Positions 1 to 7,100 of a stretch of DNA of 11,587 nucleotides are shown here, in pieces (within the stretch, counting starts at the first letter, position 1; every line of letters starts with the position of its first letter). This stretch comes from an uncultured Clostridia bacterium (lineage in GTDB: Bacteria > Bacillota > Clostridia > Oscillospirales > CAG-272): NCBI GenBank assembly GCA_904502055.1, contig CAJGDZ010000041.1, positions 1 to 11,587 of the forward strand, given 5' to 3'. The position numbers were made by a program, and so were the translations under genes. Below the pieces are notes generated by a model that saw nothing but the letters and a program-made list of their open reading frames with translations, had not been told where the DNA came from and did no database searches.

Positions 1-2
1 AT

Positions 3-33
3 GCGGAAAAGAGAGCGAGCTCTCTTTGTCCGC
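3..33. repeat. Imperfect hairpin repeat, window edge
   Basis: Arms GCGGA and AAAGAGAG (3-15) pair with CTCTCTTT and TCCGC (20-33). There is one unpaired base at 28 and a CGAG loop. No T-tract follows on the plus strand, so it is not a clear intrinsic terminator. It is the first of three hairpins in the non-coding stretch 1-200 and probably belongs to an intergenic repeat family. Repetition elsewhere cannot be tested within this window. Confidence 0.5.
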
Positions 34-54
34 TTCGTGACTTGTGGCATACAT

Positions 55-80
55 GTTCTTCACGCTTTAGCGTGAAGAAC
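55..80. repeat. Perfect 11-bp hairpin
   Basis: GTTCTTCACGC (55-65) and GCGTGAAGAAC (70-80) are exact reverse complements around a 4-nt TTTA loop. There is no adjacent U-tract on either strand, so termination is unlikely. It more likely forms part of an intergenic palindromic element. The rest of 81-169 holds nothing else that can be supported. Confidence 0.55.
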
Positions 81-169
81 CAAAATGACTCGAAAAACCT
101 TTCTCGATATTGCTTTTGCAGACTTTATTGTGTGAAAAAGTATCTTTTTCCCAAAAGTTTTTGGGGGTC

Positions 170-199
170 GTAGGGGGCTTTTTTCAAAAAGCCCCCTAC
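170..199. repeat. Near-continuous 14-bp palindrome
   Basis: GTAGGGGGCTTTTT (170-183) and AAAAAGCCCCCTAC (186-199) are exact reverse complements separated by only TC. The arm before the loop is preceded by AAAAGTTTTTGGGGGTC. From memory, elements of this form (a G-tract, a T-tract, then the mirror arm) recur between genes in many Clostridia genomes, so I call it an intergenic palindromic repeat. It could also act as a bidirectional terminator, since each strand carries a run of T inside the stem. Between 200 and 401 I see no gene or further element. Confidence 0.55.
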
Positions 200-401
200 A
201 CGTCTCCCCTCACCGATAAATCAAAATTTAAATGTTATTTTCAAAAATATGATAGCATATGGGGGCGAAAAAGTCAACTCCCAAAAAAGTTGTCGGGCGG
301 GTTGTGGGTTTTCTGCGAATTTTTGACGGCGTTTTTGAGTACGCGTTGGGGTTTGGGGGGAAATACGCCGTGCCGGGACGTAGTTTGTCGAAGGGTTCTT
401 G

Positions 402-429
402 TTGACGATTTTCCAAAAAATGGTATAAT
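402..429 (+). promoter_or_regulatory. Sigma-A promoter for the LRR gene
   Basis: TTGACG (402-407) and TATAAT (424-429) are separated by 16 bp. The -10 is extended (TG, one base, then TATAAT at 421-429). The expected start of transcription is near 436, about 70 nt before the ATG at 506. The match to the vegetative consensus is close, so expression is probably substantial and housekeeping-sigma dependent. Confidence 0.8.
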
Positions 430-436
430 CTCCTTA

Positions 437-493
437 CCGCCGCAAGCGAAGTGTGTCCGACTTCGGGCGGAAAAAGAATCGGGCGGATGCCCG
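437..493 (+). promoter_or_regulatory. Structured leader of the LRR gene (two hairpins)
   Basis: The predicted transcript begins almost at a bulged hairpin. CCGCC (437-441) pairs with GGCGG (466-470), and CGAAGT (447-452) pairs with ACTTCG (460-465). A second hairpin, CGGGC/GCCCG (480-484/489-493) with a GGAT loop, ends one base before the AAGGAGG ribosome binding site. The first could stabilise the 5' end of the mRNA. The second could influence ribosome access. No known riboswitch consensus is recognised. Confidence 0.45.
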
Positions 494-505
494 AAAGGAG
501 GAAAT

Positions 506-1360
506 ATGAAAACAAGGACGAAGAAAATTTTGTATGCGGTTCCCATGGTCGTGCTTTTGGTGCTCTGTGTATGCTTGATCCGTATGATTCCCGGTGACGG
601 CGGAGGCGAGGAGCTTCCCGTTATGGGGACGCCGAGCGAGAGTGAGGGGGAGACAGAAGGGCAGCCTGCCGAGACTCAAACGGAAGAAACTGAACCCCCT
701 GAGACAGAACCGATTGTTGATCTCTCCAGCAAAGGGCTTTTATACACAAGTCTCGGGAACGGTACGTGTTTGGTTAGTGGGATTGGAACTTGCACGGACA
801 GTGTTGTAATTATCCCCGAAAAGAGTCCCGAGGGAGACACTATTGTTGGGATAGGGAGCTATGCCTTCCGGGGATGTATGCGACTTCGCGGAATCGAACT
901 GACGCCGAACATTCGATCCATTGGCGCCTATGCCTTTTATGGATCATCCATTGAGGCTGTTTTTGTACCGGCGGAGACAACAAACATAGGTGAATACGCC
1001 TTTTGCGGCTGCTATTCGCTCAGATCCATTGTGGTGTCTCCCGACAATCCCAATTATGCGGATGAGAGCGGTGTGTTGACAAGTAAGTCGGGAGATGTCA
1101 TTCTGGCCTATCCCGCAGGACGCGGAGACAACTTTTACAGCATTTCTTCCAAGGTGCGTGAGATCCGGACCATGGCCTTTTACAACTGCCACGCCATCAA
1201 GCTGATCCACTATGCGGGCGGTCTTTCGGCCTTTCGACAGATTCTCATCGGTGCGGGCAATGAGGCGCTTGAGAGCGCGGTGATCACCTATTCCAGCACC
1301 GCCGACCTGTTTACCGAGGGCGGCGTTATGGGGGAGGCCGGTGTGGAATCGGAAAAGTGA
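506..1360 (+). CDS. BspA-type leucine-rich repeat surface protein
   Basis: This 284-residue protein has a basic N-terminus (residues 1-7) and one hydrophobic segment (about 8-28), so it is either membrane anchored or carries a weakly cleaved signal. No proper lipobox is seen: the cysteines at 21 and 23 lack a small residue before them. A Thr/Glu/Pro-rich linker covers 41-72. Residues 75 to about 240 form LRR_5 (BspA-like) repeats, with the recurring pattern I-G-x-Y-A-F-x-G-C beginning at 116, 139 and 161 and a variant near 230. Such proteins usually act outside the cell in adhesion or recognition. The ATG at 506 is chosen because AAAGGAGG lies 4-6 nt upstream and a promoter lies at 402-429; the open frame extends further upstream but without a ribosome site. 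No terminator follows before the next promoter, so readthrough into mrnC is possible. Confidence 0.82.
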   Translation: MKTRTKKILYAVPMVVLLVLCVCLIRMIPGDGGGEELPVMGTPSESEGETEGQPAETQTEETEPPETEPIVDLSSKGLLYTSLGNGTCLVSGIGTCTDSVVIIPEKSPEGDTIVGIGSYAFRGCMRLRGIELTPNIRSIGAYAFYGSSIEAVFVPAETTNIGEYAFCGCYSLRSIVVSPDNPNYADESGVLTSKSGDVILAYPAGRGDNFYSISSKVREIRTMAFYNCHAIKLIHYAGGLSAFRQILIGAGNEALESAVITYSSTADLFTEGGVMGEAGVESEK

Positions 1361-1368
1361 GACTTTAT

Positions 1369-1435
1369 GCTCCGTTCGATTGACAAATGCCGAAAAATGT
1401 GCTAAAATGATAAAAAGAATCAGTACGAACGGAGC
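1369..1435. repeat. 10-bp inverted repeat flanking the mrnC promoter
   Basis: GCTCCGTTCG (1369-1378) and CGAACGGAGC (1426-1435) are exact reverse complements 47 bp apart. The left arm ends one base before the -35. The right arm contains the GGAG ribosome binding site of mrnC. Only transcripts reading through from the upstream gene carry both arms, and in those the ribosome site could be masked. Transcripts from the local promoter start near 1415 and lack the left arm. An operator for a dimeric repressor is the alternative. Confidence 0.5.
1380..1408 (+). promoter_or_regulatory. Sigma-A promoter of the mrnC operon
   Basis: A perfect TTGACA (1380-1385) is followed by a 17-bp spacer and TAAAAT (1403-1408). 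The -10 is extended (TG, C, then TAAAAT from 1400). The start of transcription is expected near 1415, about 28 nt before the mrnC ATG. This makes mrnC the first gene of a separate transcription unit, 82 bp after the LRR gene stop. Confidence 0.85.
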
Positions 1436-1442
1436 GTAAGAT

Positions 1443-1847
1443 ATGGCGATCGACGTAAAGCAGATCAGCACCGCGGCTCTGGCGTATCTCGGCGACAGCG
1501 TGTTTGAGCTTCTGGTAAGGCAGATGCTGGTGGAGAAGGGGATCTCCGACTCCAGGCATCTGAACACCGAGGCGCTGAAATACGTAACGGCGAGCGCGCA
1601 GGCGGCGGCGGTAAGACGCATTCTTGCCGCACTCACCGAGGAGGAGAATGCGGTCTACCACAGAGGCAGAAACATCGGACACACCAACGTCCCCAAGCGC
1701 GCAACGGTGATGGAATACCGTATGGCAACGGGCCTTGAGGCGCTGTTTGGCTACCTGCATTTTACGGGGCGCACCGAGCGTACGCAAGAGTTGTTTGATT
1801 TCGCATTCAGAACAGGAGAAGAGAACGATGAACAATCCCAAGGTTAA
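1443..1847 (+). CDS. mrnC: Mini-ribonuclease III
   Basis: MrnC is a dimeric RNase III-fold enzyme that lacks the double-stranded RNA-binding domain. In Bacillus subtilis it matures 23S rRNA termini. This 134-residue protein has the usual family length. It carries the signature A-Y-L-G-D-S-V-F-E (residues 14-22), with the catalytic Asp at 18, then an R-G-R-N motif and a C-terminal T-G-L-E-A-L-F-G-Y-L motif. The start at 1443 has GGAG at 1431-1434, 8 nt upstream. The gene overlaps the next reading frame by 20 nt, so the two are probably translationally coupled. In many Bacillota mrnC lies beside cysS and an rRNA methyltransferase gene; neither is seen here, which is a less common context. Confidence 0.93.
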   Translation: MAIDVKQISTAALAYLGDSVFELLVRQMLVEKGISDSRHLNTEALKYVTASAQAAAVRRILAALTEEENAVYHRGRNIGHTNVPKRATVMEYRMATGLEALFGYLHFTGRTERTQELFDFAFRTGEENDEQSQG

Positions 1848-2334
1848 AATTACGGTAAAGAATTTCGGTACGATGATCGCGGAGCTGTATCCCGACAGGG
1901 CGCCCCGTACGGTGGAGAATTTCGTGGGACTTGTGGAGAAGGGCTTTTATAACGGTCTTATCTTCCACCGTGTGATCCCCGGCTTTATGATCCAGGGCGG
2001 CGGCTTTGACACCGACTACCGGCAGAAGGAAGCGGCAAGCATTCGCGGCGAATTCGCCGCCAACGGCTTTACGCAGAACACGCTGAAGCACACGCGCGGC
2101 GTGCTTTCGATGGCGCGCACCATGGTGCCCGATTCGGCGTCCTCGCAGTTTTTCCTGATGCATATGGATTCGCCGCACCTTGATGCGCAGTATGCCGCGT
2201 TCGGCAAGGTTACCCAGGGCGAGGAGGTCATCGACGCCATTGCTAACGTCAGAACCACCACCAAGATGCACTACTACCAGGACTGGCCGGTAGAGGACGT
2301 GGTGATCGAGAGCATGGAGATGCTCCATGAGTAA
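1828..2334 (+). CDS. Cyclophilin-type peptidyl-prolyl cis-trans isomerase
   Basis: This 168-residue single-domain cyclophilin catalyses cis-trans isomerisation of peptide bonds before proline and assists protein folding. The core motif F-H-R-V-I-P-G-F-M-I-Q-G-G spans residues 46-58 and supplies the active-site Arg48, Phe53, Met54 and Gln56. The Q-F-F-L-M and A-F-G-K-V strands that line the proline pocket follow. No signal peptide or membrane segment is present, so it is cytoplasmic. The start at 1828 has AGGAG at 1814-1818, 9 nt upstream, inside the end of mrnC. An upstream in-frame ATG at 1735 lies well inside mrnC and would add a non-homologous tail, so it is not used. The gene overlaps the next one by 8 nt. 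Confidence 0.93.
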   Translation: MNNPKVKITVKNFGTMIAELYPDRAPRTVENFVGLVEKGFYNGLIFHRVIPGFMIQGGGFDTDYRQKEAASIRGEFAANGFTQNTLKHTRGVLSMARTMVPDSASSQFFLMHMDSPHLDAQYAAFGKVTQGEEVIDAIANVRTTTKMHYYQDWPVEDVVIESMEMLHE

Positions 2335-2905
2335 GATCGCGTGGAAGGGCGGAACGCTTCTGGCGCCCGTGCCTGCCGTGATGGTGAGCTGTGGCGACAT
2401 GGAGAAGTCCAATGTCTTTACGGTGGCCTGGACGGGCATCATCAACAGCACGCCTCCCAAGACCTACATTTCGGTGCGTCCCTCGCGCCACTCCTATTCG
2501 ATGATCAAGGAGAGCGGGGAATTCGTCATCAATCTGACGCCCGAGGCGCTGGTTCGCGCCTGCGATTCCTGCGGCGTTCTTACGGGGGCGAAGGTAGATA
2601 AATTCGCCAAGTTCAAGCTGACCAAAGAGGAGGGGCAGGAGGTAAAGGCGCCGCTGATCGGTGAATCGCCTCTTTGTCTGGAGTGCCGCGTGACCGACAT
2701 CGTGCCGCTTGGCACTCACGATATGTTTATTGCCGACATTGTGGCGGTGGACATTGAGGAGAGCCTTGTGGATGCGGACGGAAAGCTGCACTTGGAGAAG
2801 GCAAAGCTCACGGCGTACGCGCACGGCGACTATTTTGCTCTTGGCAAAAAGCTCGGCTCATTTGGCTACTCGGTGCGTAAAAAGCGCACGCCCAAAAAGA
2901 AATAA
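2327..2905 (+). CDS. Flavin reductase-like FMN-binding protein
   Basis: This 192-residue protein belongs to the flavin reductase-like split-barrel family (PF01613), which binds FMN and either reduces free flavin or passes electrons to partner proteins. Family features seen are A-P-V-P-A (13-17), N-V-F-T-V-A-W (29-35), the S-V-R-P-S-R-H-S-Y loop (49-57), G-E-F-V-I-N-L (64-70), a D-x-C-G-V-x-T-G segment (80-87), and H-G-D-Y-F-A-L-G-K-K near the C-terminus. The C-terminus ends in a lysine-rich tail. Two C-x-x-C pairs occur, Cys79/Cys82 and Cys117/Cys120. It is cytoplasmic, and the exact electron donor and acceptor are unknown. The start at 2327 has GGAG at 2316-2319 and overlaps the cyclophilin stop, pointing to coupled translation as the last gene of the operon. 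Confidence 0.88.
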   Translation: MSKIAWKGGTLLAPVPAVMVSCGDMEKSNVFTVAWTGIINSTPPKTYISVRPSRHSYSMIKESGEFVINLTPEALVRACDSCGVLTGAKVDKFAKFKLTKEEGQEVKAPLIGESPLCLECRVTDIVPLGTHDMFIADIVAVDIEESLVDADGKLHLEKAKLTAYAHGDYFALGKKLGSFGYSVRKKRTPKKK

Positions 2906-2906
2906 G

Positions 2907-2939
2907 AAAAAAGAAGGTGTGGAAAGCACCTTCTTTTTT
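2907..2939 (+). terminator. Strong bidirectional intrinsic terminator
   Basis: AAAAAAGAAGGTG (2907-2919) and CACCTTCTTTTTT (2927-2939) form a perfect 13-bp stem with a 7-nt loop. The stem begins 2 bp after the flavin reductase stop. The A- and T-rich ends provide a U-tract on both strands, so it can end both the mrnC operon and the convergent AraC transcript. Confidence 0.88.
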
Positions 2940-2964
2940 GCGCCTTGCGGCGCGGTTTTATTTT
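2940..2964 (+). terminator. Possible second tandem terminator
   Basis: GCGCC (2940-2944) and GGCGC (2949-2953) form a 5-bp GC stem with a TTGC loop, followed by GG and TTTTATTTT. It could act as a back-up terminator for plus-strand transcription. It overlaps the last codons of the convergent AraC gene, so chance is also possible. Confidence 0.4.
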
Positions 2965-3785
2965 AATTTCCGATAATCCTTGGGGGTATAACCCGAATAT
3001 TCTTTGAATTTGCGCGTAAAGTAAGAGCTGTTTTCAAAGCCGCAGGCGGCGCAGATCTCGCCTATGCTGAGCTCACCCAAAAGCAGCAGCTTACTGGCCT
3101 TTTCACAGCGCAAGCCGTTGAGATATGCCACAAAGGAAAAGCCGGTGATCCGGCGGAACTCGCGCGCAAAATAGTATTTACTCAGACCGACAGACGAGGC
3201 GATCTCGTCAAGCGTGATCCTTCGTTCGCACTCGGCGCTTATAGTGCCGATCGCTTTCTTTATACAAGCAAGAACATGGGTGTCCTCTCGGGGGAGCTTG
3301 CTGTAAACGGCGTGACGGTCACAAAGTGCCAGACAGATCCGGAGCGCAAGGCTTCGGAGATATTGCACGCGCATCGGTACGGTGTCGGAGTCGGTGTACC
3401 AATATTTTTTGAATTCCTTGATCCATTCTTCGATTTCCCCATCAACGATCGGAGCCTCAAAAAGGAACCGGTTACTGTCAAAAAAGTTGGACAGGAAAAA
3501 GCTTCGGTCTACAATCAGATAGCAATATATCATTTCGTGATCGGACACGGACATACTGTGAAGCCGCCCCGAGCTTATGGGAACGATGTCTCCCGCAGAG
3601 ACCGGTATCGGCTTATCGTCGATCGAAACAAATCCGCTTCCGCTTTCCACGTAAACGATCTCTATATTTTCGTGCCAGTTTCTGTTTCCTCCCCACAGGC
3701 GGAATCGGGGAGGGTGTAAATGCTCGGTGCCAAAGAGAAACGGCAGGCGCGGATTTGACATGGAATGCTTTTCAAATGCTTTCAT
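2958..3785 (-). CDS. AraC-family transcriptional regulator with cupin sensor
   Basis: This 275-residue protein has an N-terminal AraC-binding cupin domain (about 25-110). It is marked by H-E-N-I-E-I-V-Y-V-E-S-G-S-G (38-51) and A-G-D-I-V-P-I (64-70), and it probably binds a small, often sugar-derived, ligand. The C-terminus carries the double helix-turn-helix of the HTH_18 type: the first near 191-210 (L-D-E-I-A-S-S-V-G-L-S) and the second near 241-260 (I-G-E-I-C-A-A-C-G-F-E-N-S-S-Y-F), ending Y-T-P-K-D-Y-R. The start is supported by GGAGG just upstream on the minus strand. It faces away from the large secreted-protein gene across a 353-bp region that contains a tandem direct repeat with AraC-like spacing, so that gene is its likely target. 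Autoregulation is also plausible. Confidence 0.93.
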   Translation of the reverse strand: MKAFEKHSMSNPRLPFLFGTEHLHPPRFRLWGGNRNWHENIEIVYVESGSGFVSIDDKPIPVSAGDIVPISSGRLHSMSVSDHEMIYCYLIVDRSFFLSNFFDSNRFLFEAPIVDGEIEEWIKEFKKYWYTDSDTVPMRVQYLRSLALRICLALCDRHAVYSKLPREDTHVLACIKKAIGTISAECERRITLDEIASSVGLSKYYFAREFRRITGFSFVAYLNGLRCEKASKLLLLGELSIGEICAACGFENSSYFTRKFKEYSGYTPKDYRKLK

Positions 3786-3832
3786 AAGCCCTCCGATGGC
3801 AAGATTGTGTTAAAAATAGGCAATTTTTTTCC

Positions 3833-3861
3833 TTGACATGCTTCCTTTTTTATTATACAAT
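3833..3861 (+). promoter_or_regulatory. Upstream plus-strand promoter (P1)
   Basis: A perfect TTGACA (3833-3838) is followed by a 17-bp spacer and TACAAT (3856-3861). Transcription would start near 3868 and give a leader of about 270 nt before the ATG at 4139. Its -10 overlaps that of the divergent regulator promoter by 2 bp, so the two cannot be occupied at once. Confidence 0.6.
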
Positions 3862-3880
3862 AAAAAATGGAAAAAAGCAA
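3852..3880 (-). promoter_or_regulatory. Promoter of the AraC-family regulator
   Basis: On the minus strand TATAAT occupies 3857-3852. TTGCTT (3880-3875) is a partial -35 with a 17-bp spacer. The start of transcription would be near 3845, about 60 nt before the regulator ATG. The -10 is perfect and the -35 matches the consensus at only three positions, as is common for activated or weak promoters. Confidence 0.6.
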
Positions 3881-3893
3881 TATTTTTCAATGA

Positions 3894-3921
3894 AAAAGGA
3901 GAGGGCAAAACCGCTCCTTTT
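3894..3921 (+). promoter_or_regulatory. Leader hairpin after P1
   Basis: AAAAGGAG (3894-3901) and CTCCTTTT (3914-3921) form a perfect 8-bp stem with a 12-nt loop, about 25 nt after the P1 start. The trailing run of only four T makes it a weak terminator at best. Downstream, ATGGCC (3928-3933) and GGCCAT (3960-3965) could form a further long-loop stem. Together these suggest a structured 5' leader or a short attenuated transcript. No known riboswitch class is recognised. Confidence 0.35.
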
Positions 3922-4008
3922 GACAGAATGGCCGGGAGCGATGCCTTGACAAAGAGCGAGGCCATATCTGACAAGCGTCGTGGAGTATTCTATCTGGTTA
4001 TATTTGTG

Positions 4009-4053
4009 ATGAAATAAAAAGTAGAAAATGCAATGAAAATAGTAAAAAATGCA
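4009..4053 (+). promoter_or_regulatory. Putative AraC-type operator: tandem direct repeat
   Basis: Two adjacent copies of a related unit lie at 4009-4032 and 4033-4053. Each starts ATGAAA and ends in A-G-T-A-(G/A)-AAAATGCA. The 13-bp right halves (4020-4032 and 4041-4053) agree at 12 of 13 positions and are spaced exactly 21 bp apart, two helical turns. The second copy abuts the -35 region of the promoter at 4054-4083. This is the arrangement of AraC I1 and I2 activator sites, and an AraC-family gene is divergent next door. Binding itself is inferred. Confidence 0.55.
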
Positions 4054-4083
4054 CTTCCAGTCATATTTTTGTTATGATACAAT
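4054..4083 (+). promoter_or_regulatory. Proximal promoter (P2) of the large secreted-protein gene
   Basis: TACAAT (4078-4083) is preceded by TG and one base, giving an extended -10. No good -35 is present: CTTCCA at 4054-4059 matches three of six positions with an 18-bp spacer. A poor -35 next to an activator-like repeat fits a promoter needing activation. Transcription would start near 4090, leaving a leader of about 49 nt. An 11-nt palindrome, ATGAG-A-CTCAT (4102-4112), lies in this leader. Confidence 0.6.
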
Positions 4084-4138
4084 AGAAAAAAGCATATTAT
4101 GATGAGACTCATAAATTTCACACAAGAAAGGAACCTGT

Positions 4139-7100
4139 ATGAAAAACAAGAGATTTTTCTCGCTGTTGTCGGCATTTTTGGCGACGGTGATGCTGCTTGG
4201 CGCACTGCCGCTCGGCGTATTTGCCTATGAAATGCCCAAGGGCAACAGCACGCCCAACTACACGGAGCACCGTGGAGATGAGGGTATGTTCGAGGATTCG
4301 AACGGCGTTATGGTCTATTACGGCATTGAGGACTATTACAAGACCAGCCGTAAGGACGTAAAGCTTTCCACCGAATACAAGACGGTGGACGATTCAAAAA
4401 GTGCGTCGAACACTTCCGTAGTCGCGTACTATGACGAATGCCCCTACCTTTACGCTGACTACGCGATCTACTTCGACGAGTCGATCGAGGGCACGACCTA
4501 CAAGGTGCGCTACGGCCTTTCGATGGAGGACGGTGTGTATTACACCGATCCCGCCACGAGGGAGATCGTGAAGGGCAACGTTTCGCCCATCGAGCTCACG
4601 GCAAGCAACAGTAACACCCAAAACCCCGACTACAATGCGGGCTACACGATGGTGAAGGGCGAGAATGACGAGCTTCTTTATACCACTCGCCACCAGAACG
4701 ATAAGGCCATCATCTTCTATATCATCAATCACCGCGCGAGTGATCGCATTGGTATGGAGGACGATGTTTCGATCCTCTCGGATTACATCGCGCAGGGCTA
4801 CGTAGTTGTGACGGTCGACTTCAAGTCGGACAAGCAGGCGGTAACGCCCTTTGTTGAGAACGCGCTGGTCTCGCTTCGTGCGATGTTTGACCAGTACGCT
4901 TCCGATGCGGCTATCAAGGAGCTGGGGCTTGTGACCAACACCAACAACATCTTCTTCCTGCCCGAGGGCTGCCGCATCGAGCGTGACGTTTGGTTCTGGG
5001 ACCCCTCGATTTACGGTGTGATCGGAAGCATGGAGCGCTTCCGCCAGAATTGGAACGAGATGATCTCGAGCGAGGCCGCCGTCAACGCGGCAGACCCCAC
5101 AAAGTACGATACGCTGAACATCGGCTCGGTGGATAGCGTGGAGGAATTGATCTCCACCGTTACCAAGAAGGACGGTACTCCCATCGAATATAAGCAGACG
5201 ATGGATATCATTTATCCCTCTCAGCCGAAGGACGGCTACGAGGCGCCTCTCTACATTCAGGAAGCTACGCTTCCGAACCGCGAGCAGAACGTGCTTCAGG
5301 CATATACCCGCGTTTCCTTCGCCTCGATGGCACTCAACGGCTACGCCTGCGTACAGTACGACCACTCGTTCTGGCCCTTCCTTTACCGCGACGACTATGA
5401 GTTTGCGAACAGTGGGTCGCACTACGGACTTTCGAACAGCTCGGCGCATATGGCGCGTGCGGCCGTTCGTTGCGCAAGATCGCTTGCCGATGAACTGGGC
5501 TACAGCTCGGTCTACGCCGGTGCGGCCGGTATCTCGAAGGCAACCGTAGGTATTGCCATCCTTTCGATCAAAAACAACAAGCAGATCCCGCAGACTGCGG
5601 TCAAAGCCTTTGGCGTAACGTACAGCAATATTGCTTATGAGGGCGACATTTATAAGGAAGGCGTTGCCGACAAGGATAAGGGTAAGATTCCTTCAGGGGC
5701 GACCTATGACCCCAACTGCGAGCTTGCCATCGTTCAGCCCTTCATGTACTACGATGCGGCCTGCACCGAAGAGATCAGCTCGGATTGTACCGTGGCCTAC
5801 AACTCCTCGGGCGGCGGCGTACAGCAGCTCTTTGGAGAATACGCAAAATATGAAAAAGTGCCGATGGTTCTTTCCTGCGGTACGCGCGACGACTATAGAT
5901 GTTATGACTATTGGGAGGAAGAGGTGGCTTGGTTTGACACCGCCGCGCTCAACTCCTTCCTGCCCATGGTTCAGTTGGACCAAGGACACACCTATCCCGT
6001 TGGCTACGATAACGAGCACGGCTACTACCGTACCAACGCGATGCTCAAGTTCTTCGACATCTATCTGAAGCCCGACGCACAGCGTGCGCCTGAGGTGCTT
6101 TGGGTGACGCCGCTTGACGGCGCGAACGGCGTGCCCGTTTCGGGCGAGTGGAAGATCGGCCCGTATACGCCTTTCAAGTGGGAGGTTGACTCCTACTACT
6201 ACGATCAGTCGATTCAGATCCGCTTTGTGGACTCGGTGGATCCCGCGTCGGTAAACACCGGAGTTAAGGTGACCGATGCGAGTGGCCGCGTGGTCGACGG
6301 TACGTGGGTGGCATCGCAGAAGAATGCGCTTTCTACCTTCGAGTGTGATGCGCTTGAGCCGGCCACCGCGTATACCATCCATATTACGAGGGACGTAAAG
6401 GGTGAAAACGGCGTGGCGCTTGCCGAGAGCCGTGAGGTCTCCTTCACGACCGAGGGCATCTATCTTGTGGACTCGGCGGCTGACACCTACGTTTCGGCGT
6501 ATGCACCCGATAAGGCATTCGGTGATGCCGATGTGCTGAAGATCCGCGAGGGCTACACCACGCTCGTAAGCTTTGCCACCAAGAACGTGATCGACGCGAA
6601 GGAGGTACTCCTCTATGCCGACGTAGCAAACGATGCCAACCCTACCGCCGAGGTTTATGCACTTGCCAACACGCTTGTGGACGGCAATTTGACCTATGCC
6701 GGTCTGACCGCGCTTGATGCGTGGACGAATAAGACTCTGCTCGGCACCTATACGGTCGAGGGAGATCTGCTTGCCTTCGATTTTACCGCACTTGCCGACA
6801 TGGAGCTTGGCGAGTATGTGACGCTGGCCTTCGTATCGGCAGACGGGCCGACGGACACCTTCAAATATTACAACGGCTTCGATGACTTTGATTTCACGAA
6901 TCCCGTGACCAAGGAGGTCGACGGCACTACCTACACGGTGATTGCCGAGAACGGTCAGCTAACCGATGGCCGAAGTGCGGGCGGCAAGGAGTGGAATGTC
7001 AACACGCCTTCCTCGCCCTACGTTTGGTGCAGAACCGGCCCCACCTCGTTTGCCCACATTCGCAAGGTGAGCGAACTTACGACAACATACGGTGTTCCCG

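Noticed and set aside
1..75. A 24-codon open frame at the left edge
   Set aside because: It is made largely of two hairpin sequences, shows no ribosome site within the window and matches no known small protein.
112..125. A shared short match (TTGCAGACT) between the left edge and 11545-11560
   Set aside because: Nine bases within 11.6 kb can match by chance, and the surrounding sequences do not align, so it is not evidence of a duplicated element or attachment sites.
110..505. N-terminal extension of the LRR protein from an upstream in-frame ATG
   Set aside because: The stretch covers the palindromic repeat and the promoter, has no ribosome site, and encodes low-quality sequence. The ATG at 506 has a strong site and starts with a membrane segment.
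3890..3949. A 19-codon frame in the leader after P1
   Set aside because: No ribosome site precedes it, and it overlaps the leader hairpin. The composition gives no sign of a leader peptide with repeated regulatory codons.
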